Positions 50,162 to 60,347 of a DNA stretch of 64,000 nt are shown here, piece by piece (the first letter of the stretch is position 1; each line of letters begins with the position of its first letter). Origin of the DNA: Rhodeus uyekii (lineage: Eukaryota; Chordata; Actinopteri; Cypriniformes; Acheilognathidae); the NCBI GenBank assembly GCA_037043235.1, contig JAWRVZ010000088.1, positions 2,362,001 to 2,426,000 on the forward strand. The letters are read 5' to 3'. A program made the position numbers and the translations under genes. The notes under the pieces are model-generated. The model was not told the origin of the DNA, made no database searches, and saw nothing but the letters and a program-made list of their open reading frames with translations.

Positions 50162-52354
50162 TCCAAGATTGAGATGTACCAGTTTCACGATAAACTCTTC
50201 CTCTCAGGTTCCTTGTCTCAAACGTACGTTCCTTAAATCTTCATATCTCTCCCTTGCAAATCCAGATTTCCAAGCGTTAAGACGCAGCAGCACTGCAGTT
50301 TTCCAGCACTGCACCTCACATGCCAGCACCTAGCGACAAACGCCGCCCCTTAAGTGCGAGCTTGCCTCCGCCAGCGGTGCAGGGTTAGCAACGGCAGCAC
50401 GTACCTAACCTTTCCCCTACGTTAGGCCTGCAGCCCGGCCTTCCGATCCTAGCGTGAGGCTGCCTCCGCAAGTGGCTTCGCCCCTGGCCTTTCCCACCTA
50501 ATTCTCTCCACCATGCTAATTCTCCTTTCATCCCGTTCTCTGCTATGCCATTCCACAAACACTGCTGCTTAGAACCACCTCTGTCGCCAACAACAGTTGA
50601 ACGCAAATCCCAACTGAAGTTAAGGCTGCTGCCACCAGAGGTGGACCTATTCCCAACCAGTACATCAATACTCAGAGTTGATATTTATCGACGCTAAACG
50701 TTCATTCTTCAAGCTTTCGCTTCAAACCACTCCCTCGGAGGATTACATGTGGAGTGGAAAAGTTCAAGACTTTCCACTCCACATGTGGTCTGCTCCTCAT
50801 GGTCTCTACCCACTACCACCGACTCGTATTGCATTCCAATAACACCAAGAACTTCCAAGCCAGCTTCACCATGGGTTACCTAGGCGAAATCTACTTCTCA
50901 CTACCGAAACCTAATCCTCTGCTCATCAAAGGTATATCAAGAACGCAACCCACCAGCTCAGACACCAGACAATCAATCATGTTGGAAATCCGTACCCCTA
51001 CTCTCCGCCAAGGATTCTACCCAAATGTCGTCAGACCACTCAACGCCATGGTCGAGCCATATAGATTCCAGTTCCTCTGATTCTATCACATCCAACCTTA
51101 ATCCAAATCCGTCCATATTCTGACTCGTCAGCGCCGCACAACGAAAGTAAGAGAGACCAAGCTGTAAGGCTTTTACTCCAACAGCAACAATCCTTCGTTG
51201 CCAACCTTCATTTAAGAGATCAGGCCAAACTCCCATCCGACCCACTCTTCACAGAAGACTTAAATCACCCCACCACATGCCGCGTCCCAAAACCTGCAGA
51301 TCCAAGCACTGGGTCGCAGGTCATCGGAAGCTTCAGGAGTTACATTCGATCAAATCAGTCTCCCCAGAAATGGCTTTCACCGCCACAAGAGACAACAGAA
51401 GTCGAGGAAATGGACAATCACCATCATCCAACTCGCGATTAGTTCAGAGGAAGTTCTCCTTTCCCGCTGTAGTGATGCACCTCCACACTCCCGCATGAGC
51501 TCAGTTCAAATGGAAATTATTCCACTGCCGCCTCCATTGCCGCAGCAATGATGTTCCCCCACACTCCCGCAGGAGTCAGCAAAGGGGGAAGTTTCCCACT
51601 GCCGCAGCAGTGAAGCCACGTTCACACTGGCTTGGTTACCTCAGATGCTCATGACTCACCATCACATCCACTCAGCCTACTTTCATTTCAGAAACTCGCA
51701 GGCTAAACTCCCATCCGTCCCACTCTCTATAGACGATTCCACCCCATTACAAATTCCGGTTTCAAACTTCTTAAAGCTACGCTACCCCAAACCGGATTCC
51801 CAACAGACCATTCATCCAGCCATCCTTTTCGCATAGGTGCAGCAACCACGGCCGTGCAAAGGCCTTTCCCAACAGTAAATACAAGCATTGCGCCGCTGGT
51901 CTCCAGAAGCTTTCAAGAGCCACATCAGACCAAACAGACCGCACATTCAAACAAGGTCTTCTGTTAAGCATCAGCTCCTCCCCACTTACAACTTCATGGC
52001 CACTGCTTCCATTGCCGCAGCAGTGACGCTCCCGCAGGAGCAAGCTCTCTCTAACTCTCACTGCCACAGCAGTGACGCTCCCGCAGGAGCAAGCACTCGC
52101 TAACTTCCACTGCCGCAGCAGTGACGCTCCCCCCAGGAGCCAGCTTCTAATTGCATATGATATAAATTCAACTGTCAATTCATAATTGAAAGGTTTCTTA
52201 TGCTTTTACAAACCATACTGATTTTGTTATTTCTTGAGTGTATTTAGACGTCTGTAACCAAAATAATTTCAAGACATATTGATTTTGTTACTTCTTGAGT
52301 GTATTTAGACGTCTGTAACCAAAATAATTTCAAGAGACTACAACACTGAACAGA
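50162..52354. other. Composite interior, middle segment
   Basis: Mostly unique C-rich sequence without a gene. It holds the hairpin at 50745-50786, scattered early copies of the hairpin-array unit from about 51530, and at 52225-52340 a roughly 70-bp tandem duplication containing GTATTTAGACGTCTGTAACC. Confidence 0.45.
50745..50786. repeat. Strong inverted repeat, 16-bp stem
   Basis: ACATGTGGAGTGGAAA is followed, after 10 bases, by its exact reverse complement TTTCCACTCCACATGT. It could form a stable hairpin in RNA or single-stranded DNA. Confidence 0.9.
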
Positions 52355-53620
52355 ACTCCCACTGCCGCAGCAGTGACACTCCCGCAGGAGCAAACTCTCT
52401 CTATCTTCCAGCTCTCTCTAACTCCCACTGCCGCAGCAGTGACGCTCCTGCAGGAGTAAGCTCTCTCTATCTTCCAGCTCTCTCTAACTTCCACTGCCGC
52501 AGCAGTGACGCTCCCGCAGGAGCAAGCTTCTAATTTCCACTGCCGCAGCAGTGACGCTCCCGCAGGAGCAAGCTCTCTCTATCTTCCAGCTCTCTCTAAC
52601 TTCCACTGCCGCAGCAGTGACGCTCCCGCAGGAGCAAGCTCTCTCCATCTTCCAGCTCTCTCTAACTTCCACTGCCGCAGCAGTGACGCTCCCGCAGGAG
52701 TAAGCTCTCTCTATCTTCCAGCTCTCTCTAACTTCCACTGCCGCAGCAGTGACGCTCCCGCAGGAGCAAGCTTCTAATTTCCACTGCCGCAGCAGTGACG
52801 CTCCCGCAGGAGCAAGCTCTCTCTATCTTCCAGCTCTCTCTAACTTCCACTGCCGCAGCAGTGACGCTCCCGCAGGAGCAAGCTTCTAATTCCACTGCCG
52901 CAGCAGTGACGCTCCCGCAGGAGCAAGCTCTCTCTAAACCTCCACTGCCGCAGCAGTGACGCTCCCGCAGGAGCAAGCCTCTAATTTCCACTGCCGCAGC
53001 AGTGACGCTCCCGCAGGAGCAAGCTTCTAATTTCCACTGCCGCAGCAGTGACGCTCCCGCAGGAGCAAGCTTCTAATTTCCACTGCCGCAGCAGTGACGC
53101 TCCCGCAGGAGCAAGCCTCTAATTTCCACTGCCGCAGCAGTGACGCTCCCGCAGGAGCAAGCTTCTAATTTCCACTGCCGCAGCAGTGACGCTCCCGCAG
53201 GAGCAAGCCTCTAATTTCCACTGCCGCAGCAGTGACGCGTTCTAGCAGGAGCAAGCTTCTAATTTCCACTGCCGCAGCAGTGACGCTCCCGCAGGAGCAA
53301 GCCTCTAATTTCCACTGCCGCAGCAGTGACGCTCCCGCAGGAGCAAGCCTCTAATTTCCACTGCCGCAGCAGTGACGCTCCCGCAGGAGCAAGCTTCTAA
53401 TTTCCACTGCCGCAGCAGTGACGCTCCCGCAGGAGCAAACTTCTAATTCCACTGCCGCAGCAGTGTCGCTCCCGCAGGAGCAAGCTTCTAAATTCCACTG
53501 CCGCAGCAGTGACGCTCCCGCAGGAGCAAGCTTCTAAATTCCACTGCCGCAGCAGTGACGCTCCCGCAGGAGCAAGCTTCTAATTTTCCACTGCCGCAGC
53601 AGTGATGCTCCCGCAGGAGT
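52355..53620 (+). repeat. Paired-hairpin tandem array, about 25 units
   Basis: The core is two adjacent hairpins: CACTGCCGCAGCAGTG (6-bp stem) and GCTCCCGCAGGAGC (5-bp stem), both with the loop CGCA and separated by AC. A short unit of 46 bp adds AAGCTTCTAATTTC; a longer unit in the first half adds CTCTCTATCTTCCAGCTCTC. I count about 25 copies of the first hairpin, nearly all perfect. Frames across it on either strand are the repeat read through. Confidence 0.95.
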
Positions 53621-53689
53621 TTCAGTTACAGGATCGATGTGCTTTCTTACTCCCAAGGGAGCCATTCTTTCAATCAGTTCCACCACCAC

Positions 53690-54760
53690 AGCAGCGACGT
53701 ACCTCTTTGGTCCTGCGGCGGAGGGGTTTTTCGCTGCAGTGGTGGCGACGTGCCTCCTGCTGTCGCCGGGGCCCTGAGGGGTTTTCTCCTGCTGCGACGC
53801 TGACGTGCCTCCTGCCGCTTCAAGGGCCCAGAGGGGCTTTCCCCTGCTACGACGCTGACGTGCCTCCTGCCGCTTCAAGGGCCCAGAGGGGCTTTCCCCT
53901 GCTACGACGTTGACGTGCCTCCTGCCGCTGAAAGGGCTCAGAGGGGCTTTCCCCTGCTACGACGCTGACGTACCTCCTGCCGCTGCAGGGGCCCAGAGGG
54001 GTTTCCCCTGCTGTGACGTTGACGTGCCTCCTGCTGCTGTGGGGGCCCCGAGGGGTTTCCACTGCTACGGTAGTGACGTGCCTCCTGCTCCCACAGCGGC
54101 CCCGAGGGGTTTCCACCGTCACAGTGGCGACGTGCCTCCTGCTCCTGCAGCAGCCCCGAGGGGTTTCCACCGTCACGGCGGCGACGTGCCCCCTGCTCCC
54201 ACAGCGGCCCCGAGGGGTTTCCACCGTCACAGCGGCGACGTGCCTCCTGCTCCTGCAGCAGCCCCGAGGGGTTTCCACCGTCACCGCAGCGACGTGCCTC
54301 CTGCTCCCACAGCGGCCCCGAGGGGTTTCCACCGTCACAGCGGCAAAGTGCCCCCTGCTCCCGCGACAGCCCCGAGGGGTTTCCACTGCCACGGCAGCGA
54401 CATGCCTCCCGCAGCGACCACGGGGGTTTCCACCACCGCGGCAGCGACGCACCACCTTGGTCCTGCAGCGGCCCCGAGGGGTTTCCCCTGCTGCAACAGC
54501 GATGTGCCTCCTGCTACTGCGGGGGCCAGAGGGGTTTCCCCTGCTAAGACGCTGACGTGCCTCCTGCTGCTGTGAGGGCCCCGTGGGGTTTCCACTGCTA
54601 CGGCAGCGACGTGCCTCCTGCTCCCACAGCGGCCCCGAGGGGTTTCCACCGTCACGGCGGCGATGTACCCCCTGCCTCCCGCAGCGGCCCCGAGGGGTTT
54701 CCACTGTCGCAGCGGCGATGTACCTCCCGCAGCGACCACGGGGGTTTCCCCTACCGCGGT
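53690..54760 (+). repeat. GC-rich 54-55-bp minisatellite
   Basis: About 20 copies of a unit containing CCCCGAGGGGTTTCCACCGT and GCGACGTGCCTCCTGCTCCC. Early units are 55 bp and later ones 54 bp, so the later part keeps frame: 221 and 180 codons are open on the plus strand and 285 and 181 on the minus strand. The plus-strand reading gives an 18-residue repeat with DVPPAP and PRGFHRH. Simultaneous openness of several frames shows it follows from unit length and base composition, not selection for one protein. Confidence 0.9.
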
Positions 54761-55044
54761 GGCTTCATACCTCCCTTCTCCTATGGCAGCCAGGGGAGTA
54801 GTTTCAGAGGTACCCCTCATACTCCCAGAAACAAAATTACACCCAATTCTCTTTCTGGCAACAAATTGAACAACAAACACATACCCAATGCTAAAGCCAT
54901 ATCATCCCCTCCGCACCTCAAGCCCTCTACAGCAACATTAATCTGCCCTCCCGAACTCACAATCTACCCCCCCAGCTGTAACCTTGCAATTCTTTGGGGG
55001 GTCATCAAAATCTTCAGCGGCTGTCCGACTAGGTTGCAATTTTT
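54761..55044. other. Composite interior, last segment
   Basis: C-rich sequence without a gene. CTTGCAATTCTTTGGGGGG and TTGCAATTTTTGGGGGG about 60 bp apart form a small duplication next to the shared tail. Confidence 0.4.
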
Positions 55045-55161
55045 GGGGGGAGTGCTCCAGGTTCGGGCTAACACCGAGCTCGGAGCCCTCTCCTCGGACA
55101 GCTCGCCAAATACGCTTACCATTCATTGCTCCTGAATCATTCGTAAGTGTGAACTCGTGAA

Positions 55162-55489
55162 ATGATGTTTTATTAACAAAGTTCGGGAGGAGCACGTTCA
55201 AATGATTAATACAATCAACACGTCATCAGCAATTACTCCTCATCCTATCAGCAGGAGAGGAAGTACGTATATATAGACACGTTTGACTCACCTACAGCTC
55301 TTTGACATTTTTCGGCATCCCTCCACCACCCCAACTCCTCACACTTAATTGTTCCTATCAAAGTCAGGATACGGGGGGAGTGCTCCAGGTTCGGGCTAAC
55401 ACCGAGCTCGGAGCCCTCTCCTCGGACAGCTCGCCAAATACGCTTACCATTCATTGCTCCTGAATCATTCGTAAGTGTGAACTCGTGAA
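55162..55489 (-). mobile_element. 328-bp short form, tandem to the large copy
   Basis: Head (156 bp), a 56-bp middle and tail (116 bp). Head and tail are identical to those of the large copy; the tail copies are spaced exactly 328 bp. On the minus strand it holds a TATA-like box (TCTATATATACGTA) and AATAAA near its end, an LTR-like or small pol II transcript-like layout. It joins the large copy head to tail without spacer. Confidence 0.7.
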
Positions 55490-57684
55490 TTCTGATTTGT
55501 AACACCGCGTTCAGCGTGATCAGAGCAGAAACGAAAGCTGCTGCTCTCCGTACGTTTTTTTTGTCATCTCTGGCCACATTTATATATGCATGTTGCAGGA
55601 CTCTAGTTCATCCATTATATGGAAAGATCTGTAAAAGCCCACACATTTACCATCCCATAGACCCTGCCTCTGACGAAATCAGGAAAGTGGTTGAAAGTGG
55701 ACAAAAGAGAGAGATTAAATACCAGTTGTAAATGGGAATGTGTCTCACTCGTCAACTTGTGATCAGATCGAGCAAAACGCATCTTAATCCCATAGATTTA
55801 TACGTATTGTAGGAGGGGCTTGAGGTCCAGCTTAATGGTGTGCGATATATATTGTCTACAATAATTAAATATCAAATATCAACCCCAAATATCAATACGA
55901 TTAAAGATATGATGTCGATTTTATACAGCAAAACAAGATGTTAGTTTTATGAGTTATATTTTAGACACAATATTGTCAGTATTGTCAGTTTTTGATCTAT
56001 TTTGCCAATGAAAATAGTTTCAAAAAGGCCACAACAGAATTATTGCTCGGTAATGTCGTAGCACCGGGCAAACCATACTTGGATTTCATAGACAAGATTG
56101 ATGTCATTTTACTTTTAGAAATCAGCAAAATCTAGACTACTTTAAAGACTGAATTTCTGTCATGACCCCAAAAACCTGTTCCCAATGTAGTGTAGGCCTA
56201 TTGGAATTTACAGTGTCACAAGGCAGTTTAGATACAAACCGTGACACTTGTCACCAGTATCATGCAGGGGTGAGAAATTGAGCTGCCATTTCATCCTGGT
56301 TATGCTGCAGTCAGAAAATATGCAGTAGCTTGATGTCTCTGTCAAGGGCAGAGAGAAAGCAAACAAGTGTGCATTAGATTAATCCGACAGAAGACACTGC
56401 ATGTTACGTTACTTCTTTGAAGAGTATGCAAGCTGTTCACACACAAACATTAAAGAAACAGATGTTTCCCTTCCCTTTAAACTCAACATTAGGAGATGAT
56501 GGTGCAGAACATCTCAGAACATTCAAAGGCAGGCAGTGTCGAAACTCATCTTGTTATGAAGCCTGCTGGGATGTTGTTGGATTATTTTGGGAATCTATTT
56601 CCCAGAGAAATGTTCCTTAGGTATTCATTTATTTTGAGGAAATAACAACATGGCTTTAGAAGAAGTTTGTATTAAATATCTTAGAGAATGGTTACAAAGT
56701 TCATCTAATTTAAAAGTTTATAGAATGCACCATAGTGTTCGTACCCATGTTATTTTAATTACTGCAAAACACTACTGGTGCAGCTAACACACTAAACTAC
56801 TGCTTCCCTCTCAATGAGCCATTCATCTGGATAGTTCACAGCTGCATCTTTTCTACTGTTTACCAGTAGACTCAAAGATTAAAAGACTTTTGTTGCAAAG
56901 TAAAAACTGCATTAAAAAGACTTTTTAATGTGACCATGCTAATAATCTCGTCAAGCAACTGGGTGGCCCTGGAAAAAACATTGGTTTGTATTACATTTTT
57001 GTGTTTTGCAGTCCTCCTACTAGCAGTATTTCTTTTAATAAGCACAGTCTTTAACATGAATTCAAGAGGTTAAAAATAGATAAAGGCAGGCATGATGCCA
57101 TTGCCAGTTTCAAATGTACAGAGAAACAAAGCAAAGGCCCTTGTTGTGGAAGCTTTGGTATTCAGATAAAGAATCACAAATATGTTGCTACTATTACTGG
57201 AAACAGATTGTTAGAACACTGCATTTTAAGCGTGAAGCTCACAATTCGTTTTATGACAGACATACCACCACAAATGAGGTGAGAATGGATCAGGACATAT
57301 CCCATTGTATAGATGGAACATGTGAACAGAAGAAATTGGGGAGATCTATCTAAATGGCCTGCGAACATGCAGCAAAAGAGGAAAAATGGATGCTGTAACA
57401 ATGTGTTGACTTGTCACTCTACACTAGTTTGGCAGGTAAACCATCTAGTTAAACGACAGTTGTTTTCATGTGATATGATGAACTGAGCAAATCAACTTGG
57501 AAAAGTACTGTTTTCACAATATTTCAGCATTGAAAATGTACTGCAGACGATACAGCGAAACGGACACATTTATAATCAGAATTTGGAGGTCATTGCTACA
57601 ATGTGTCAATATTATTGATAGAATATGTAGCTTTTAGCGGTCAACGTTAGATTGCATGCATGACCACAGTGATGCAATTGTACA
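55490..57684. other. Non-coding stretch
   Basis: No gene is supported. The first 250 bp are of mixed composition and may be repeat debris; the remainder is ordinary AT-rich sequence. Confidence 0.45.
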
Positions 57685-57766
57685 GGCTAAACCAGGGGTG
57701 GGCAAACTATTTGTCTCGCGGGCCACATTGGTTTCTTAACATTGACAGACGGGCCGGTGTGAGCGG

Positions 57767-58749
57767 TAGTGATGGCGAGATGAAGCCTCATGAAGCGTTG
57801 AACCTTTTCAGCCAATTGGTTCACAAAAGGGTTCATTTCTCGAAGCCTCGTTTGCTCACAAAAACATCTAGTGGCCAAAGAGTATAAAACAATCAGATAC
57901 ATTACAGATGTGCCTGATGTGGTCTGTGATACACTGTGTATATATAATGGGTATTTTCTTGTTATATAATGATTGTGTTAACATAACTTTGTAATAAATG
58001 TATTGGCTTGAAATTTATGGGACTATCAACTATATCCAACTATTGTTGGATTGTCTGTTTTTATTATTTGTCTGAAACTATGTGTGCTGCCGTTTTTTAA
58101 CCAGGTCTCCCTGAAGGAAGAGATTATGATATCTCATTGGGATTTTCCCAGATAAATAAAGGATAAATAAATAAATCAAATGTATGTAAATCAATTGTTT
58201 GGCAAAATTATAATTTTATGAGTGTCTTGGTTTAACTGGGCAGTGGACAGTGAATGTGCTCATGTATCTTGGACTGTGATTTTTGGAAACAAGAAAAATA
58301 ATCAGAAAGATATACTTTAGGAGTTTTTATTCAAGAATATTAATTTTCAACTGTTTTAGGGCTAAGACGATTTTTTTTTACTTAACTTCTCCTGTCTTTG
58401 AAAAAACCCTTTCACAAGGCACAGATGAAGCCGGGTACATAAACACTTGACAGCAAGCCTGTACAGATGTGCAAATATAACTTTCTGTCTCTCCAAGTAC
58501 TGAAGTGGATCCTCCAATCGCCCGATATTTGGTTCGGCAAGATAATTTCAAATAAAAAAAAGATCAATCAAAATTTTGCGGCAAGATTCGAACCGCTTAC
58601 TGAACCACTCTGGCGGAACCGAGGCTTCACACATCATCTCTGACGTCATCGGTCTAAACCGATTCATGCCTCGATACGCGCTTCACTAAAAGCTTACAGG
58701 ATTTCTCGGCACACGCTCCGAAGCCTCGATACAGAGCGTAACATCACTA
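57767..58749. mobile_element. Inner non-autonomous hAT, nested
   Basis: The ends TAGTGATG and CATCACTA, with GAAGCCTC and GAGGCTTC just inside, are inverted. GTGAGCGG is duplicated exactly at 57759-57766 and 58750-58757. The 983-bp body has no transposase. It contains a stretch at about 58107-58177 resembling a Rex1/CR1-type LINE 3' end. Confidence 0.85.
58107..58177 (+). mobile_element. LINE 3' tail-like scrap (Rex1/CR1-like)
   Basis: TATCTCATTGGGATTTTCCC followed by AGATAAATAAAGGATAAATA resembles the 3' ends of fish Rex1-type LINEs, which end in such AT-rich tandem repeats. It may be an inserted tail or a part the hAT has carried for long. Confidence 0.4.
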
Positions 58750-58983
58750 GTGAGCGGTTCGCGATTGTTGACGAGGGGGTGTAGAGGGGTTTGCGACACG
58801 CGCCTACTCTCCACCACAGCTTCAGCGCTGCTGCCGCTTGCAGCCACGACAGAGTGACATAACAGGGAAATGTAAAATGAAGGAGGTTTGATAAAAGTTC
58901 GGCGAGTTCGGCGGGCCGGATTAAAAAGCCCAACGGGCCGGATATGGCCCGCGGGCCGTAGTTTGCCCACCCCTGGGCTAAAC

Positions 58984-59629
58984 GGTCCATTGTCAATAGT
59001 TTAACAATGGACAAAGCACTGCTCAAACAACGGCCACTTTCAATCAAAGCTGCTTTCAAATTCGAGAAAACTTACTGCAGCACTTGCCTAAACATCAGTG
59101 ACGCAGAATTGAATCCGCTCTAAAAAGGAACAGAGAAAAATGGATGTTGTCTTTTCGTTTGCCAAATTGGGCACTGTGTCATCCGAGGCCACTCCCACCA
59201 GGGATACATTTACTAGAGTCAAATACCGCCTTGCTTTAGAAGGAAATACTTCTTAGCAAACTTTTAGTCGTAATGGTGTCGCGTTTTTAAGAATTCAAAT
59301 GTTTATTGCAAGTGAATTATTTTCAGCTTCCAGTTATGGAAAAGCTGAAAAAATCGTAGATAACACCATGACGGAAAAACGTATAAACGTCCGTATTTGT
59401 AGTCAATACTTTAAACTGGATGACTACGAGTACAGGTCAAACAGAGGGGGGGAATGCTGTTCTGTTAGTTCTGCCCAACCTTCCGAAGCAAATCTCTGTC
59501 ATGTACAGGTAAGAAAGCTGTTGACATGGTGTTTTATTTTAACCATAATGCTGTCAAGGCCATTGTATGAAAGCTTACAAGGTGCATGTGATCCAAGTTG
59601 CTGACAGTTAAACTTCTCCCAATGACACA
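58984..59629. other. Non-coding spacer
   Basis: No gene or repeat is recognised; the 101-codon frame at 59299-59604 has no family features. Confidence 0.45.
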
Positions 59630-59958
59630 TTCACGAGTTCACACTTACAAATGATTCAGGAGCAATAAATGGTAAGCGTATTTGGTGTGCTGTCCGAGGA
59701 GAGGGCTCCGAGCTCGGTATTTAGCCCGAACCTGGAGCACTCCCCCCGTATCCTGACTTTGATAGGAACAATTAAGTGTGAGGAGTTGGGGTGGTGGAGG
59801 GATGCCGAAAAATGTCAAAGAGCTGTAGGTGAGTCAAACATGTCAATATATACATGCTTCCTCTCCTGCTGATAGGATGAGGTGTAATTGCTGATGACGT
59901 GTTGATTGCGTTAATCATATGAACGTGCTCCTCCCGAACTTTGTTAATAAAACATCAT
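59630..59958 (+). mobile_element. Inverted, diverged copy of the 328-bp short form
   Basis: It matches the reverse complement of 55162-55489 end to end, with scattered differences (for example GGTGTGCTGTCC for GGCGAGCTGTCC). Having the same middle segment, it shows the short form is the normal one. In this orientation the TATA-like box, altered to TCAATATATACATG, and AATAAA read on the plus strand. No target duplication is clear. Confidence 0.8.
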
Positions 59959-59994
59959 TTGATGTCCTCCTAAAAAACTGAGCATCAACAGACC

Positions 59995-60342
59995 TGTCAC
60001 AAATGCTGATGAGGTTCCCACCAACGGCCACCAGAGGTCGCACTCACCAGAGTACTAGCTCTGTAGGACTACATTTCCCATGCACCCACTTCCATGGACT
60101 GATTACCAGCACCTGGTGGAAAAACTTTACTAAACAGGGAAGTCATCCACACACCAACACGATACACGATTACAGAATTAACAAGAGACAAATGACTAGG
60201 GAGAACATGGGAATTAAATAGGAAGGATAACACAGAACAGCTGAACACCAAACAAGGGGGAGTGGCTAACATCAGAGGACGGGAACACCTAAGGGACACA
60301 TGAAGTGAAACTAACAAGACCCAGGCAGGAACACATGTAACA
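59995..60342 (-). mobile_element. Solo LTR with 5-bp target duplication
   Basis: Starts TGTCACAAATGC and ends CACATGTAACA, TG...CA in both orientations. AGACC is duplicated exactly at 59990-59994 and 60343-60347. At 348 bp, T-rich on the minus strand with GTCTTGTTAGTTTCACTTC near its start, it resembles fish Gypsy LTRs, so minus polarity is likely. No internal region is present. Confidence 0.8.
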
Positions 60343-60347
60343 AGACC

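Larger units (their letters stand above)
48252..55161 (-). mobile_element. Large composite repeat, head and tail shared with short form
   Basis: The first 156 bp (48252-48407) are identical by eye to 55162-55317, and the last 116 bp (about 55045-55161) to 55373-55489. Between them the short form has only about 56 bp, while this copy has about 6.6 kb. The interior is GC-richer than the rest of the window and contains a hAT-like remnant, a duplicated AT-rich segment, a hairpin array and a GC-rich minisatellite. No transposase, RT or integrase is readable. On the minus strand the head holds a TATA-like TCTATATATACGTA and, about 100 bp on, AATAAA near the end, so LTR function is possible, but the ends are not TG...CA. 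The element class is undetermined. Confidence 0.6.
57693..58975. mobile_element. Outer non-autonomous hAT with 8-bp TSD
   Basis: The ends CAGGGGTGGGCAAACTA match perfectly for 17 bp in inverted orientation, followed by GCGGGCC phrases. GGCTAAAC is duplicated exactly at 57685-57692 and 58976-58983. It is split by a second hAT at 57767-58749, leaving about 300 bp of its own sequence, so it is a small MITE-like hAT. Confidence 0.9.

Noticed and set aside
52484..52991. Repeated Ser/Cys-rich frames across the hairpin array
   Set aside because: They are the 46-bp and longer units read through and end wherever unit length changes.
53847..54704. 285-codon minus-strand frame and 221-codon plus-strand frame in the GC-rich minisatellite
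   Set aside because: Both strands and several frames are open together, which follows from a 54-bp unit without stops. There is no start context, splice context or family resemblance.
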